The notes beneath the pieces were generated by a model. The model saw only the letters and a program-made list of their open reading frames with translations. It was not told where the DNA came from and ran no database searches. From the NCBI RefSeq assembly GCF_963666525.1, contig NZ_OY762905.1, forward strand, positions 62,001 to 126,000: DNA of 64,000 bases, in the 5' to 3' direction. The DNA comes from an uncultured Cohaesibacter sp. Lineage in GTDB: Bacteria; Pseudomonadota; Alphaproteobacteria; Rhizobiales; Cohaesibacteraceae. Within the stretch, counting starts at the first letter, position 1. Each line of letters opens with the position of its first letter. Below, one piece after another: positions 33,815 to 44,698 of the stretch. Made by a program: the position numbers and the translations under genes.

Positions 33815-35278
33815 TTATCTGAGCCAGGTTCTGAAACTCAGCGCGCCGAGCAGAACGATGATCTCCACCCGGCCAAGCAGCATCGTTGCGGCCAGAGCGT
33901 ATTTCACCACCGGTGCCATTTCAAAATAGCTGGGCCAGTCGGCGGTCTGCGTCCAGCCGGTGCTGTAAAGGGGTCCGATGTTGGCAAAGCTCGAAACAGT
34001 GGCCAGAATACCACCGTCCAGATATCCGGTGTGGCTCGTGACAATCCCGATGACGATCGCGATCAGGGTGAGCGACAGGAACAGCGAAGTCCAGACGCCG
34101 TTCATGAACTGGATCGTTGGCCGTGCATTACCGAGCCGCCCCTTGCGGATCATGTTGGGATGGAGCAGCCGACTGACCTCACTCACCAACTGCATGAACA
34201 GTGCAACAATGCGATAGATCTTGAGCCCGCCGGACGTGGAGAAGGACGTGGCCCCCATCAGCGCCAGACTGACCACCAGCAGCCCCGGAAAGACAGTAAC
34301 GTCTGCGTGGCGCAACTCGAAGCCGGTAGTCGAAATCAGCGAAATCGCAGCAAAGAAGCCCTGCCGGATTGCTGCACTCGGCGCCAGAACGCTCGCGCCA
34401 CCGGCGAGCTGGAAGAGGGTTATCGAATAGAACAGTCCGACAATAAACATCAACGCAAACAGAATGTAGCTTTCCCGGTGCTCGATGAGAAATTGCAGTT
34501 TCTTGCGCACAGCCATGCGATGCCAGACGATACTGGAAGACCCGGCAATCATGCCAAGAGCGATGACAAGCTCTGCCAGCCGGTTGTCATAATGTTCGCC
34601 GATCGCACCATCGAAGGGCAAAAAGCCGCCAGTGCTGATGGTTGAAAATGCAATACAGGTTGAATCAAAGGGCGGAATTCCAACCACCACCAACAATACT
34701 ACCAGCGCCAGAGTAATCAGACCGTAGGCAGTTCCCACCTGTCTCAGGACATTGGCAGTCCAGCCGATTTCGTCGCCCAGACTCTGCTCCATGAACTTGC
34801 TGTAGGTATCGCGAATGACGCCGACCCCACTTGGAGCCAGCACCAGAAGAAAACTCAACAAGGTGAGGAAACCGCCGAACCATTGCAGGATGGCCCGCCA
34901 GAAGATGATCGCCTTTGGAACTCCCTCAAGGGTCTGGAAAATGGTCGCCCCCGTGGTGCTGATCCCTGACGCAGCTTCAAAAAAGGCGTCGACCCATGCC
35001 ATCTGTCCGGACATCACAAACGGAAAGGCCGCGGCCACCGGCAGACCGAACCAGGCAAAGACACACAGCAGGAAGGTCTGCTGGTTGACCATCTCCCTTT
35101 CCTGACCACGCAGAGCAAAATAGATACCGCCTGAGAGAAACCCCGTAAGGCCGGAGGTCAGCAGGAATCCCTCGGCCAACTCTGCATCCCCTGCGCTGAG
35201 CGCCACCAGCGCTGTAGGCAACATGAGCCCGCCGAGCGCTCCGAGCAAAATGGACAGATAGTAGAGAATGGCGGTCAT
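33815..35278 (-). CDS. trkH: Trk-type potassium transporter membrane subunit
   Basis: 487 residues with about ten hydrophobic segments and the four pore-loop selectivity motifs of TrkH/KtrB proteins: SGISTTGATIF, FSTISTGGF, ISTTGFELR and SSFANIGPLYS. It conducts K+ across the inner membrane, gated by TrkA. ATG 35278 is used, as TTG 35284 adds only two residues. It is 21 nt after trkA on the same strand. Confidence 0.93.
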   Translation of the reverse strand: MTAILYYLSILLGALGGLMLPTALVALSAGDAELAEGFLLTSGLTGFLSGGIYFALRGQEREMVNQQTFLLCVFAWFGLPVAAAFPFVMSGQMAWVDAFFEAASGISTTGATIFQTLEGVPKAIIFWRAILQWFGGFLTLLSFLLVLAPSGVGVIRDTYSKFMEQSLGDEIGWTANVLRQVGTAYGLITLALVVLLVVVGIPPFDSTCIAFSTISTGGFLPFDGAIGEHYDNRLAELVIALGMIAGSSSIVWHRMAVRKKLQFLIEHRESYILFALMFIVGLFYSITLFQLAGGASVLAPSAAIRQGFFAAISLISTTGFELRHADVTVFPGLLVVSLALMGATSFSTSGGLKIYRIVALFMQLVSEVSRLLHPNMIRKGRLGNARPTIQFMNGVWTSLFLSLTLIAIVIGIVTSHTGYLDGGILATVSSFANIGPLYSTGWTQTADWPSYFEMAPVVKYALAATMLLGRVEIIVLLGALSFRTWLR

Positions 35279-35299
35279 CCGCAATCAGCCTCGTTGGGA

Positions 35300-36676
35300 T
35301 CAGAAAAATTCGAAACTGACGCGGAACAGCAGTTCCACCTGCTTGACGCGATCTGCAAGGGCGAAAAGGATGACCCGGTCCCCGGCCTGAATGGTGGTTT
35401 CACCATCGGGCATCAGCACTTCGCTGCCACGGTAAATGGCGCCGACGCGGACGCCTTCGGGGAATTCAACGCTACGCAATGGCCGACCGACCAAAGGCGA
35501 GGTCTCCAAAGCTTCGGCTTCGATACCTTCCGCAGCGCCGTCTTCCACGGCATGAACCCCACGGATACGACCGCGCCGCACATGCTGCAAAATCTTGGAA
35601 ATGGTGACCGAACGCGGGTTGACGTTGGAGTCGATTCCAAGGTCATGCACCAGCCCGGAATAGTGGGAATCATTGAGCAGTGCCATCGTGCGCGAACAGC
35701 CAAGACGTTTGGCCATTGCACAACTCAGGATATTCACCTGATCATTGTTGGTCAGCGCAATCATCGTATCCGCTTCGCGAATGTCAGCTTCCTTCAGAAT
35801 GTCCTGATCAAGCGCACTGCCCTGCAGGACGATGGTGTCGTTGAAATCGTTGGCAATCTTGATGGCCCGGTCCCGATTGAGCTCGATGACCTTGGCGCGG
35901 GTCCGCTTGCGCCGTTCTTCGATCGCCATTGCAACGTAACGGCCAATGTTACCACCGCCGGCAATCACCACCCGGTTGGCCTGATCCTCGTCATGGCCGA
36001 AGATGCTCAGGGTACGCCACACATGCTCACGGGACACAACCACATAGGCCAGATCGCTGGCCTGCATTTGGTCTTCCGCGTGCGGCACGAACAAACGTCC
36101 TTCACGGCGGATACCAACCACCACGGCCTGCAGGTCAGGGAACAGGTCTGTCAGCTGCCGCAGAGGCGTATCAACAACCGGGCATTCCTCTTCGCACTCG
36201 ATCGCGATCATCAGCACTTCGCCATCGGCAAAACGCACCGTGTCCTCGGCACCGGGCATGGCCATGCGCGAGAGCACCATTTCCCCCACTTCCACCTCGG
36301 GAGAGATGATCACGTCGATGGGAAGATGCTCACGGGAGAAAAGGTCAGCGTAGTGCTTCTCGAGATAGGACTGAGCGCGCACACGTGCCACCTTGGTGGG
36401 AACATTGAAAATGGAGTGGGCGACCTGACAGGCGATCATGTTCACCTCGTCATAGAGCGTGACCGCGATGATCATGTCCGCTTCCTTGGCCCCGGCACGC
36501 GCCAGAATGTCCGGGTGCGCCCCGTGGCCGACATAGCCGCGCACATCGAGCGTGTCGCGAATGGCGGCGACGAGCTGCGGAGAGCTGTCAATCACGGTAA
36601 CATCATTCTGCTCTGACGACAGATGCTTGGCGATGCCATATCCCACCTGCCCTGCGCCGCAAATCACCACTTTCAT
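35300..36676 (-). CDS. trkA: Trk potassium uptake regulatory subunit TrkA
   Basis: 458 residues with duplicated RCK units. The first TrkA-N begins MKVVICGAGQVGYGIAK and the second VVIAGGGNIGRYVAM, each followed by a TrkA-C domain (the last ends EVLMPDGETTIQAGDRVILF). It binds NAD(H)/ATP and gates TrkH on the cytoplasmic side. ATG 36676 is chosen because the nucleotide-binding strand begins there. Placed between ntrX and trkH. Confidence 0.94.
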   Translation of the reverse strand: MKVVICGAGQVGYGIAKHLSSEQNDVTVIDSSPQLVAAIRDTLDVRGYVGHGAHPDILARAGAKEADMIIAVTLYDEVNMIACQVAHSIFNVPTKVARVRAQSYLEKHYADLFSREHLPIDVIISPEVEVGEMVLSRMAMPGAEDTVRFADGEVLMIAIECEEECPVVDTPLRQLTDLFPDLQAVVVGIRREGRLFVPHAEDQMQASDLAYVVVSREHVWRTLSIFGHDEDQANRVVIAGGGNIGRYVAMAIEERRKRTRAKVIELNRDRAIKIANDFNDTIVLQGSALDQDILKEADIREADTMIALTNNDQVNILSCAMAKRLGCSRTMALLNDSHYSGLVHDLGIDSNVNPRSVTISKILQHVRRGRIRGVHAVEDGAAEGIEAEALETSPLVGRPLRSVEFPEGVRVGAIYRGSEVLMPDGETTIQAGDRVILFALADRVKQVELLFRVSFEFF

Positions 36677-36900
36677 AACTGACCGCTTTCGTTTGTCGGT
36701 CTGCCGCCGAAGCAACAGCCCTTGCGCATTGAACCTGATGAGCGACTTGAGCCATGAACCGGACCAGACGGCCGCTCGAGAGATGTCATCCGCGCTTTAT
36801 TGCATATTTTGAGGCCAAGCCCAACGAAAGAAACGCATAGCTCCCTTCACGCCATAAGGCAAGAGAGGCAACGAGCAGCGCTTCTCCCCGCGCCCTGCCC

Positions 36901-38271
36901 CTAGACCACACCGAGGCTTTTCAGCTTGCGATGCAACGCCGAGCGCTCCATGCCGACAAATTCCGCCGTGCGCGAGACGTTTCCGCCAAATCGGGCAATC
37001 TGCGCCTTGAGATATTCGCGTTCGAAAACCTCCCTCGCCTTCTTGAGCGGCAGCGACATGATCTGCTCGCCAGCTTCTCCACCACCAGGAATGCTCGGTA
37101 CGGTCTCGCCAACTTCACTGGGCAGAAGATCGGCTGTGATCACTGCATTTTCATCGCCCTTCGTGAGAATCAGCAACCGTTCGATGTTGTTGCGCAACTG
37201 GCGGATATTGCCTGGCCAGTTGTGCGCCTGCAGGATCGCCATGGCATCTTCGCCGATCTTGCGCGCAGGCAGACCAGCAGTCGCTGAAAGCTGCTCCATG
37301 AAATGCAGGACGAGCTCCGGAATATCCTCGCGCCGGTCGGCCAGAGGCGGAACGGACACAGGAACGACGCTGAGGCGATGGAACAGATCCTCCCGGAACG
37401 TTCCCTCGGTGATCAGGCCCTCCATGTTGCGTGCAGTGGAGGAAATCACGCGAACATCCACCTGAACCGGTTTGCTGCCGCCAACACGGACAAACTTGCT
37501 CGTCGTCAACACACGCGTCAATTTGCTCTGCAGGTCGATCGGCAGGTCAGCAATCTCCTCAAGATAGAGCGTACCACCGTGTGCTTCTTCAAAGGCACCG
37601 ACCTTACGCTGTGAGGTGCCATCCGCTTCTGTGCCAAACAGCTGCAATTCCAGGTCTTCCAGCGCAAACTGGATGGAGGAAAAGATCACGAACGGTGCTT
37701 CCGCCCTTGGTGACTGCTGATGGATGCAACGAGCGACCAGTTCCTTGCCCGAACCGGACTGGCCCGAGATCAGGACGCGACTGTTGGTCGGCGCAACGCG
37801 CTGGATCATCTGCCGAAGGTTGTTCATCGACCCGGATGAGCCGACCAGTTTGGTCTCCACACCGCTACGCGACTGCAGATCCTTCACCTGCCGCTTGAGG
37901 CTGGAGGCTTCAAGGGCGCGCTCGGCCACCAGAATGAGCCGATCTGCCTTGAACGGCTTTTCGATGAAATCATAGGCCCCGCGCTTGATTGCCGCCACTG
38001 CAGTTTCCACCCCGCCATGGCCGGAAATCATCACGACCGGCAATTCGGGATGCTTCTGCTTGATGACAGCCAACAGCGCCAGACCATCAAGGCGTGAGCC
38101 CTGCAACCAGATATCGAGAAAGATGAGAGATGGTCTCCGCTGCTCGATCAGCTCCAGCGCTTCGTCGCTGTGCGACGCCATGCGCGTATCATACCCTTCA
38201 TCTTCCAAAAGGCCTGCAACAAGCTCACGAATGTCGACCTCGTCATCGACCACAAGAATATCGGCAGCCAT
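36901..38271 (-). CDS. ntrX: Nitrogen-related response regulator NtrX
   Basis: 456 residues: receiver domain with phospho-acceptor D53 (FLDIWLQG), AAA+ domain with Walker [10 protein letters not shown], and a C-terminal Fis-type helix-turn-helix ([20 protein letters not shown]). The GAFTGA loop that contacts sigma-54 is missing: the region reads [17 protein letters not shown], and Walker B is LYLEE in place of LFLDE. It therefore probably does not open sigma-54 promoters, as reported for several alphaproteobacterial NtrX proteins. It pairs with NtrY, 2 nt upstream, in nitrogen, redox and envelope control. Confidence 0.94.
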   Translation of the reverse strand: MAADILVVDDEVDIRELVAGLLEDEGYDTRMASHSDEALELIEQRRPSLIFLDIWLQGSRLDGLALLAVIKQKHPELPVVMISGHGGVETAVAAIKRGAYDFIEKPFKADRLILVAERALEASSLKRQVKDLQSRSGVETKLVGSSGSMNNLRQMIQRVAPTNSRVLISGQSGSGKELVARCIHQQSPRAEAPFVIFSSIQFALEDLELQLFGTEADGTSQRKVGAFEEAHGGTLYLEEIADLPIDLQSKLTRVLTTSKFVRVGGSKPVQVDVRVISSTARNMEGLITEGTFREDLFHRLSVVPVSVPPLADRREDIPELVLHFMEQLSATAGLPARKIGEDAMAILQAHNWPGNIRQLRNNIERLLILTKGDENAVITADLLPSEVGETVPSIPGGGEAGEQIMSLPLKKAREVFEREYLKAQIARFGGNVSRTAEFVGMERSALHRKLKSLGVV

Positions 38272-38273
38272 AC

Positions 38274-40688
38274 TCAGTCCTCCGTTGCATTGTTTGTCGT
38301 AGTTGTAATGGCCAATCCGGAATTGACATTCTGGATGGCATCTTCGTCCTCATCCGTACCAAGACGGTCCGCCCCCTCCTTCGGAATGCGGATCTCGATG
38401 CAGGCGCCCTGCTCGAACTCCGACACCTCGCTGGCGTCTCGGAGCTGAATGCCGCCGCCATGTTCTCGCAGAATCTTGCGCACGATCGCCAACCCCAGAC
38501 CACTGCCCTTTTCCCGGGTCGTCATGTAGGGCTCAAGCAAACGCTGCCGGTTGTTGACCGGAAAGCCTATGCCGTTGTCGATGACGCGAACGCAGTAATT
38601 GACGTCCTCTTCTTCGGCCCGAACGATGACATGACCATCGATTTCCTGACGGTCCTCCCGCCCGGCGATCGCTTCGGTGGCGTTCTTGATGACATTCGCC
38701 ATGGCCTGCGAAACGAGACGGTGATCAAAGGAGACCGGCATCTTCTCGGGAATCTCGGTGGTAAATTCAATGTCGTGGTTGGCAACCTCGATCAGGAACA
38801 CCGACTGCTTGATGACTTCCGACAGGTCTCCGTGCTCGAACACCGGTTTCGGCATCCGGGCAAAGGACGAGAATTCGTCGACCATCCGCCCGATGTCACC
38901 GACCTGCCGCACGATGGTGTTGACGCATTGTTCGAACACCTTCTGATCATCCTCGGCAATCTTCTTGCCGTAGCGTCGGCGCAAACGCTCTGCCGACAGC
39001 TGGATCGGTGTCAGCGGATTCTTGATTTCATGGGCGATGCGTCGCGCGACATCCGCCCAGGCCGCAGAGCGCTGGGCACTAACCAGCTCGGTGATGTCAT
39101 CAAGCGTCACCACATAGGAATGACTCTCGTCCTCGTTGCTGCGTTCAAGCGTGACCCGTGCACGCAGGGAATATTCGATGCCATTGCGGACCACCAGAAT
39201 CTGGCCTTCCTTGTGGGCTTCATCCAGATGGTCGGCATCATCGACCAGCGTCGCCACCTCGGGCAGCACCTTGTCCAGGTCCTCGCCCAACAGATCCCGC
39301 TCCTTGAGCCCGAGAATCTTCAGCACCGAAGGGTTGGCCAGCGTGATTTCGCCAGTCTCGTCGACACCGATCACCCCGGCACTGACTCCTTGCAGCATCG
39401 CCTCGGTGAAGCGGCGTCGGGCATCGATGGCATCGCGTGCCAAAATCAGCTCATCACGTTGCAGCCTGAGTTCGGTTGTCATGGTGTTGAAGGTTTCGTT
39501 GAGGTTGGCAAAGTCGGTCGAATCCTTCTCCACCGGTAGCCGGACATAAAGGTCCCCGTGGCGCACACGTTCAGCCGCACCGATCAACCGACGGATCGGC
39601 GCCACCAGACGGTTTGAGAAGCCGATGGCAAACCATGTCGTTGACAACAGAATGATCAGCCCCGCCCCGATATAGAGCATCGCAAAGGCCGCTTGGATAT
39701 TGGATCGACTGTCAAAGAACGCCCGATATTCCTGTGCGTTTTCAGACGTCATACGCAGGAAGTTGGAAACCACCGGATCGATCACTCGCAGTACGAAAAG
39801 ATAGGCGTCGTTGAATTCCTCAAGTCGCATGATGCCGGCCACGAGATTGGAATCCCCAAGCGCAATGAATACCGGCTGGCTATGAGCCTGTTCCAGAAGG
39901 TCAGGCCCCGGCATCTTGGGCACCGGCTGGTCGAGGCGGCTTGGTGAAGCCATCAGCTGTTCACCGGCACTGTTGACCACAAAGGCCGCTGGAATGCCGC
40001 GAATGCGAGTCTGGCGCGAGAAGATGGCACGAAAGCGATCGGAATCGAGAAGGAAATAGGGCTCCGCATCATTGAGCGCCTGCGCAATCCCCAAAAGCTC
40101 GTTCCGCAACACGCGCGCATGTTCCTTGGTGTAGGCACTGGCGACGGTCTGCGAACTGTTGATGATTGCCTGCGTCCGCGAGGAAAACCAGCGATCGAGG
40201 CCGCGATCGAGCGTGATGGACGCAAAGATGGCAACCAGAATGGTCGGCACAGTCGCAACCAGCGCAAACAACCCCATCACCCGAATGTGCAGACGGGCCC
40301 CGGCCCGACCCCTTTGCCGCGCGCGTAACACCGCACAGGCCTCAAGAAAGATAACCAGAGCGAGAAGAAACAGCAGCGTCCCATTGACGATCATCGCAAT
40401 CCGGATGACATCATCGGTTGGCTCAATCGGGGTCAACCCCAGCAGGATGACGAAGGTTGTGATACCGGAAACGACTGACAGCACGACGCTCGCCAGCCCC
40501 AGATAGCGCAAACGGCTCCGCTGCTCCGGCTTTTCGGGAATGGACGTCGAGGCGGGCTCCTTGCCGCCCAAAGACTCACCACCACCATTCCGCTTCGCGG
40601 AGTAATCAGACTCGGAAAGATAGGACACCGGCAACAAATCCTCGCGAAAAGGGACAACCCAATAGAGGGAATCGTCCCTTCTATCCAA
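38274..40688 (-). CDS. ntrY: Sensor histidine kinase NtrY
   Basis: Up to 804 residues. Transmembrane segments lie near 62-86, 95-120, 138-160 and 333-358, enclosing a periplasmic sensor region. HAMP is at about 359-412, PAS at about 425-535, the phospho-acceptor is H553 in RRIAHEIKNPLT, and the HATPase domain ends the chain (DNGIGFP, GSGLGLAIV). No in-frame ATG exists near the N-terminus; TTG 40688 gives the longest form, GTG 40628 (GAGGA about 10 nt upstream) is an alternative. Cognate partner NtrX follows directly. A hairpin separates it from ntrC. Confidence 0.9.
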   Translation of the reverse strand: MDRRDDSLYWVVPFREDLLPVSYLSESDYSAKRNGGGESLGGKEPASTSIPEKPEQRSRLRYLGLASVVLSVVSGITTFVILLGLTPIEPTDDVIRIAMIVNGTLLFLLALVIFLEACAVLRARQRGRAGARLHIRVMGLFALVATVPTILVAIFASITLDRGLDRWFSSRTQAIINSSQTVASAYTKEHARVLRNELLGIAQALNDAEPYFLLDSDRFRAIFSRQTRIRGIPAAFVVNSAGEQLMASPSRLDQPVPKMPGPDLLEQAHSQPVFIALGDSNLVAGIMRLEEFNDAYLFVLRVIDPVVSNFLRMTSENAQEYRAFFDSRSNIQAAFAMLYIGAGLIILLSTTWFAIGFSNRLVAPIRRLIGAAERVRHGDLYVRLPVEKDSTDFANLNETFNTMTTELRLQRDELILARDAIDARRRFTEAMLQGVSAGVIGVDETGEITLANPSVLKILGLKERDLLGEDLDKVLPEVATLVDDADHLDEAHKEGQILVVRNGIEYSLRARVTLERSNEDESHSYVVTLDDITELVSAQRSAAWADVARRIAHEIKNPLTPIQLSAERLRRRYGKKIAEDDQKVFEQCVNTIVRQVGDIGRMVDEFSSFARMPKPVFEHGDLSEVIKQSVFLIEVANHDIEFTTEIPEKMPVSFDHRLVSQAMANVIKNATEAIAGREDRQEIDGHVIVRAEEEDVNYCVRVIDNGIGFPVNNRQRLLEPYMTTREKGSGLGLAIVRKILREHGGGIQLRDASEVSEFEQGACIEIRIPKEGADRLGTDEDEDAIQNVNSGLAITTTTNNATED

Positions 40689-40736
40689 CGAAATTGTTGC
40701 TTAAATGTGACAGCTCTCTGCGAAACTGTCCATGCA

Positions 40737-40772
40737 AAAGGCAGCATCTGTGTCAAAAAAGGCACAGATGCC
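40737..40772 (-). terminator. Hairpin between ntrC and ntrY
   Basis: GCATCTGTG and CACAGATGC form a 9-bp stem with a loop rich in T on the minus strand, followed by TGCCTTTTG. It may end or attenuate the dusB-ntrBC transcript before ntrYX. Confidence 0.6.
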
Positions 40773-40796
40773 ACATAGCATCGTCATTTCAATATC

Positions 40797-42230
40797 TTAT
40801 GCCCCACGAACAACCTGTATATCGAGGTCCTTGATTTTCTTGCGCAAGGTGTTGCGGTTGAGCCCAAGCAGCTCCGCAGTCTTGATCTGGTTGCCCTTGG
40901 TGGCAGCCAGAGAAGCACAGATCAGCGGATATTCGATCTCGCGCAGCAAACGATGGTACAGCCCCGGAGGCGGCAAGTTGTCGCCAAACTCCTTGAACAG
41001 CTGTTCCAGATAGGACTCCATGGCCCCGGCCAGATTCTGCACCTTCTGTTCCGGCTGGATATCGGTCGACAGGCTGATCTGATTGAGCTCATTCTCGATC
41101 TGGTTGGCCGTGATCGTATCTTGCGGATAGAGCGCAGCGAGTCGGCGAACGAGGTTTTCAAGCTCGCGCACGTTACCTGGCCAGCGATAGCGCAGCATGA
41201 CATCAAGAGCATCCGGCTGGATCTGCTTGACCGGCAGGCCTTCGCGCTCGCCTAGCGCAAAGAAGTGGCGCACCAGATCCTTGATGTCCTCGGCGCGCTC
41301 GCGCAATGGCGGCAGGCGCATCGGTACAACGTTGAGACGGAAGAACAGGTCTTCGCGGAACAGGCCCTGATGAATGAGCGATTGCAAGTCCTTGTTGGTC
41401 GCGGCAACAATCCTGACGTTGGTCTTGATAGGGGTCCGCCCGCCAACCGTGGTATATTCACCCTGCTGGAGCACGCGCAACAGACGTGTCTGCGCCTCCA
41501 TCGGCATGTCGCCGATCTCGTCAAGGAACAGCGTGCCACCTTCGGCCATTTCGAACTTGCCAGCCGAACGTCCGTGGGCGCCGGTGAACGAGCCCTTCTC
41601 GTGACCGAACAGCTCGGATTCAATGAGGTCCTTCGGGATGGCCGCCATGTTGATGGCGACGAACGGTCCCTTGCGGCGCTTGCCATAGTCATGCAACGCC
41701 CGGGCAACCAGCTCCTTGCCGGTACCGCTCTCGCCGGTGATCATGACAGTGAGGTCGTTCTGCATCAGCCGGGCCAGCATCCGGTAGATGTCCTGCATGG
41801 CGGCCGAGCGACCGATCAGCGGAATGTCCGTACCGTCATCTTCCGATGGCTGCAGGCTCGGCCGCGGCTCTGATAGCGCCCGCCCTGCAATGTTGATCAG
41901 TTCCTTGAGGTCGAACGGCTTGGGCAGATATTCATAGGCACCACGCTCGGAGGCCTTGATCGCCGTCATGAAGGTATTTTGCGCGCTCATGACGATGACT
42001 GGCAAATGAGGTCTGGCCTTCTTGATGCGAGGCAGCACATCAAAGATGTTCTCGTCCGGCATCACGACATCGGTAATCACGAGGTCGCCTTCGCCTTGCG
42101 AGATCCAACTCCACAGCGTTGTCGCATTCGAAGTCAGACGCACGGTGTATCCGGCACGAGACAGCGCCTGATTGAGCACGGTACGGATTGCAGTATCGTC
42201 ATCCGCTAGCAGGATTGTCCCTTTAGGCAT
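40797..42230 (-). CDS. ntrC: Nitrogen regulation response regulator NtrC
   Basis: 477 residues: receiver with D54 ([10 protein letters not shown]), AAA+ sigma-54 interaction domain with Walker A GESGTGKE at about 166-173 and intact G-S-F-T-G-A at 213-218, Walker [10 protein letters not shown], and a Fis-type helix-turn-helix ([19 protein letters not shown]). It activates sigma-54 promoters of nitrogen-scavenging genes when phosphorylated by NtrB. It lies 14 nt after ntrB. Confidence 0.96.
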   Translation of the reverse strand: MPKGTILLADDDTAIRTVLNQALSRAGYTVRLTSNATTLWSWISQGEGDLVITDVVMPDENIFDVLPRIKKARPHLPVIVMSAQNTFMTAIKASERGAYEYLPKPFDLKELINIAGRALSEPRPSLQPSEDDGTDIPLIGRSAAMQDIYRMLARLMQNDLTVMITGESGTGKELVARALHDYGKRRKGPFVAINMAAIPKDLIESELFGHEKGSFTGAHGRSAGKFEMAEGGTLFLDEIGDMPMEAQTRLLRVLQQGEYTTVGGRTPIKTNVRIVAATNKDLQSLIHQGLFREDLFFRLNVVPMRLPPLRERAEDIKDLVRHFFALGEREGLPVKQIQPDALDVMLRYRWPGNVRELENLVRRLAALYPQDTITANQIENELNQISLSTDIQPEQKVQNLAGAMESYLEQLFKEFGDNLPPPGLYHRLLREIEYPLICASLAATKGNQIKTAELLGLNRNTLRKKIKDLDIQVVRGA

Positions 42231-42244
42231 GGTGGTCCAAACTC

Positions 42245-43354
42245 CTATAACTGATCCAGATCGCTTGTGGGCAGCATGACCCGGAAGATGGTCTGTCGAC
42301 CAGAACCGTCAAATTCGATGACGCCGCCATGATCCCCGATCAACTTGGCAACCAGAGCCAGCCCGAGGCCGGACCCGTTGGTCTTTGACGTCACAAACGG
42401 ATCGAACAGGCAGTCCTCAAGTTCCTTGGGAATCCCCGGTCCGTTGTCCTTTACGCAGATTTCCAGCGGCAGAGAGGTCTTCTCGCTCGAGCCGGGAACC
42501 TGAATGCGAATGCCGGGCCGGAAGGCCGTGGTCAACACGATCTCCGGATCGGGAACCTCGATCACCGCTTCGGACGCATTCTTGACCAGGTTCAGGAACA
42601 CCTGCACCAGCTGGTCCTGATTGGCGTGAACCGAAGGCAGGGACGGATCATACTGTTCGACAATGCGAATCTTGTCGCCGAATTCGGCCTTGGCAAGCTG
42701 CTTGACGCGATCGAGCACCACATGGATGTTGACCGCCTCGCGCTCCACCGGCCGCTGATCGGAAAAGACCTCCATACGGTCGATCAGGCGAACGATACGG
42801 TCGGTTTCCTGCGTGATCAGCTGCGTCAAGGCACGGTCTTCATCCGAAACGGAGCTTTCCAGCAACTGCGCAGCACCACGAATGCCGGAGAGTGGATTCT
42901 TCACCTCGTGGCCAAGCATGGAAGCCAGACCGGTAACAGAGCGGGCGGCATCGCGATGGGTCAGCTGGCGGTCCATCTTGTCGGCAATTGAACGTTCCTG
43001 CAACATCACCGTCACCGCTCCCGTCATGTCGGGCACCGGAGCGGCGTAGACATCAACCACCTTCTCGACACCGATCCGGGGGTTGGAAATATCGACGCGA
43101 TATTCATTCACCGGCGCCAGTCTGTCCCGCGCCTGATCAACCAGCGCCAGAACGGGGCTGCCAAACGGCAAAAGCTCGGACAGTCGCTGTTTGCGCAAGT
43201 GGGACGCACTCGACTGGAAGAAAAACTGCGCCATATCGTTGGCCGCGGCAACAAACCCATCCTTGTCGACCATGACAATGGGATGCGGCAAAGCGCTCAT
43301 CATCGCCTGATAGGGGTTACTGGCAAGGCTGCTGCCCTTTTTGCTATCAATCAT
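42245..43354 (-). CDS. ntrB: Nitrogen regulation sensor kinase/phosphatase NtrB
   Basis: 369 residues, no membrane segments. An N-terminal PAS domain (about 15-125), H149 in the H-box [12 protein letters not shown], and the HATPase motifs ([18 protein letters not shown]). It phosphorylates or dephosphorylates NtrC in response to PII state. It overlaps dusB by 4 nt. Confidence 0.95.
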   Translation of the reverse strand: MIDSKKGSSLASNPYQAMMSALPHPIVMVDKDGFVAAANDMAQFFFQSSASHLRKQRLSELLPFGSPVLALVDQARDRLAPVNEYRVDISNPRIGVEKVVDVYAAPVPDMTGAVTVMLQERSIADKMDRQLTHRDAARSVTGLASMLGHEVKNPLSGIRGAAQLLESSVSDEDRALTQLITQETDRIVRLIDRMEVFSDQRPVEREAVNIHVVLDRVKQLAKAEFGDKIRIVEQYDPSLPSVHANQDQLVQVFLNLVKNASEAVIEVPDPEIVLTTAFRPGIRIQVPGSSEKTSLPLEICVKDNGPGIPKELEDCLFDPFVTSKTNGSGLGLALVAKLIGDHGGVIEFDGSGRQTIFRVMLPTSDLDQL

Positions 43355-44388
43355 GCTACGTGCCTCTCCGCAGCAGCGCCGAAAAATTCACGCAAGGCAA
43401 TGCGCACCGTTTCAGGCTCCTCTGCGGTTATAATGACTTTTCTTAATCGAGAAAGTTCAGATGAAATGGAAGTGGCACCCTCAAGGACTCCGTCCATGTA
43501 CCAACCCAGATGCTTGCGGGCGCAACGCACACCGACGACATCAGGATAATAATCAAGCATTGCATCATAGTGTTCGAGGATAAGATCCAAGAGTTCCCCA
43601 CTGGACAGCGCGTCCCTGAATTCACCAGTCTGGAGATAATGGGCGATGAAACCGGGCAGCCACGGACGCCCATAGGCACCGCGCCCGACCATGACGCAGT
43701 CCGCGCCGGATTGTTCGAGGCAAGCAACTGCATCCTCTTCGCACAGGATATCGCCATTGGCGACCAGCGGAATGGACACCACCTCGGCGACCTTGCGAAT
43801 GGCGCGCCAGTCCGCTTCGCCCTTGTAGAACTGATTGCGCGTGCGCCCGTGAACAGTCACCATGGCAACGCCACTCTGCTCGGCTCGTCTGGCCAGTTCA
43901 GCGGCGTTGTGGCTGTCATCATCCCAGCCAAGACGCATCTTGACGGTCACCGGAACAGAGACCGCGTCCAGAACAGCGTCAATCAGGCGCAGGGCCTGAT
44001 CGAGATCCCGCATCAGCGCCGAACCGGAATAGCCCGAGATCACCCGCTTGGCCGGACAGCCCATATTGATATCGATGAGTGAAGCCCCTGCCCCTTCGGA
44101 AAGACGCGCTGCTTCCGCCATCCAGTCAGCCTGATTACCAGCCAGTTGAACCGCATGCACATCCACGCCCTGCCCTTCGGCCCTCAGGCTCATTTCTTCC
44201 TGTCCGACTGCAAAGGCCCTGCTGGCCACCATTTCGGAAATCACCAGCCCCGCACCAAAGCGCTTCGCGAGCATGCGAAACGGCAGATCCGTAATCCCTG
44301 ACATCGGCGCAAGAAAAACGCCGTTTGGCAAGGAAACGGATCCAACTTTCAGGCCGTTTCCAGCCCTATGAAATGGAAGCGATGGCAT
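43351..44388 (-). CDS. dusB: tRNA-dihydrouridine synthase (NifR3/DusB)
   Basis: 345 residues from ATG 44388. FMN-dependent TIM barrel: [12 protein letters not shown] at the start, NMGCPAKRV with the catalytic cysteine, [14 protein letters not shown], and [13 protein letters not shown]. It reduces specific uridines in tRNA. It heads the ntrBC operon in alphaproteobacteria, where it was first called nifR3. An in-frame TTG at 44406 would add six residues. Confidence 0.93.
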   Translation of the reverse strand: MPSLPFHRAGNGLKVGSVSLPNGVFLAPMSGITDLPFRMLAKRFGAGLVISEMVASRAFAVGQEEMSLRAEGQGVDVHAVQLAGNQADWMAEAARLSEGAGASLIDINMGCPAKRVISGYSGSALMRDLDQALRLIDAVLDAVSVPVTVKMRLGWDDDSHNAAELARRAEQSGVAMVTVHGRTRNQFYKGEADWRAIRKVAEVVSIPLVANGDILCEEDAVACLEQSGADCVMVGRGAYGRPWLPGFIAHYLQTGEFRDALSSGELLDLILEHYDAMLDYYPDVVGVRCARKHLGWYMDGVLEGATSISSELSRLRKVIITAEEPETVRIALREFFGAAAERHVA

Positions 44389-44698
44389 AAGGAGATCAGC
44401 TTTCAAAACTCACAACATCAGACAGTATATCTGTGCCTAATTAATGTGCAAGCAAATTCGCTGATCAATTTTTGATCATTAACACCCTAAGTGAACAAGC
44501 TGCCCCAAAGATGCCTTGACCGCAGCTTCTTTTTCATGAAATGCCTAACAACAAACAAATGCAATCGCTATTCTTGCAGGCAACCGGCTGGCAATGCAAA
44601 AACAAATGGCAATCTGACATAACAGAACCAGAGATTTCATCAAGCCCTCCGAATCGCCACACCCAAGCATACGCCGAGAGACCAAGGAACAGAACAGA
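44389..44698. other. Divergent promoter region between dusB-ntr and ispDF
   Basis: 310 nt without a gene. It holds a perfect inverted repeat TGATCAA-TTT-TTGATCA at 44462-44478. It must drive both the nitrogen operon and ispDF. No canonical NtrC (TGCAC-N5-GTGCA) site was recognised. Confidence 0.5.

Noticed and set aside
35294-36616. A 440-codon open frame on the plus strand
   Set aside because: Antisense to trkA; the translation is His-rich shadow sequence.
38130-39539. A 469-codon open frame on the plus strand
   Set aside because: Antisense to ntrX and ntrY; no plausible protein family.
44462-44478. FNR/NtrC operator
   Set aside because: The dyad does not fit TTGAT-N4-ATCAA or TGCAC-N5-GTGCA, so no regulator is named.
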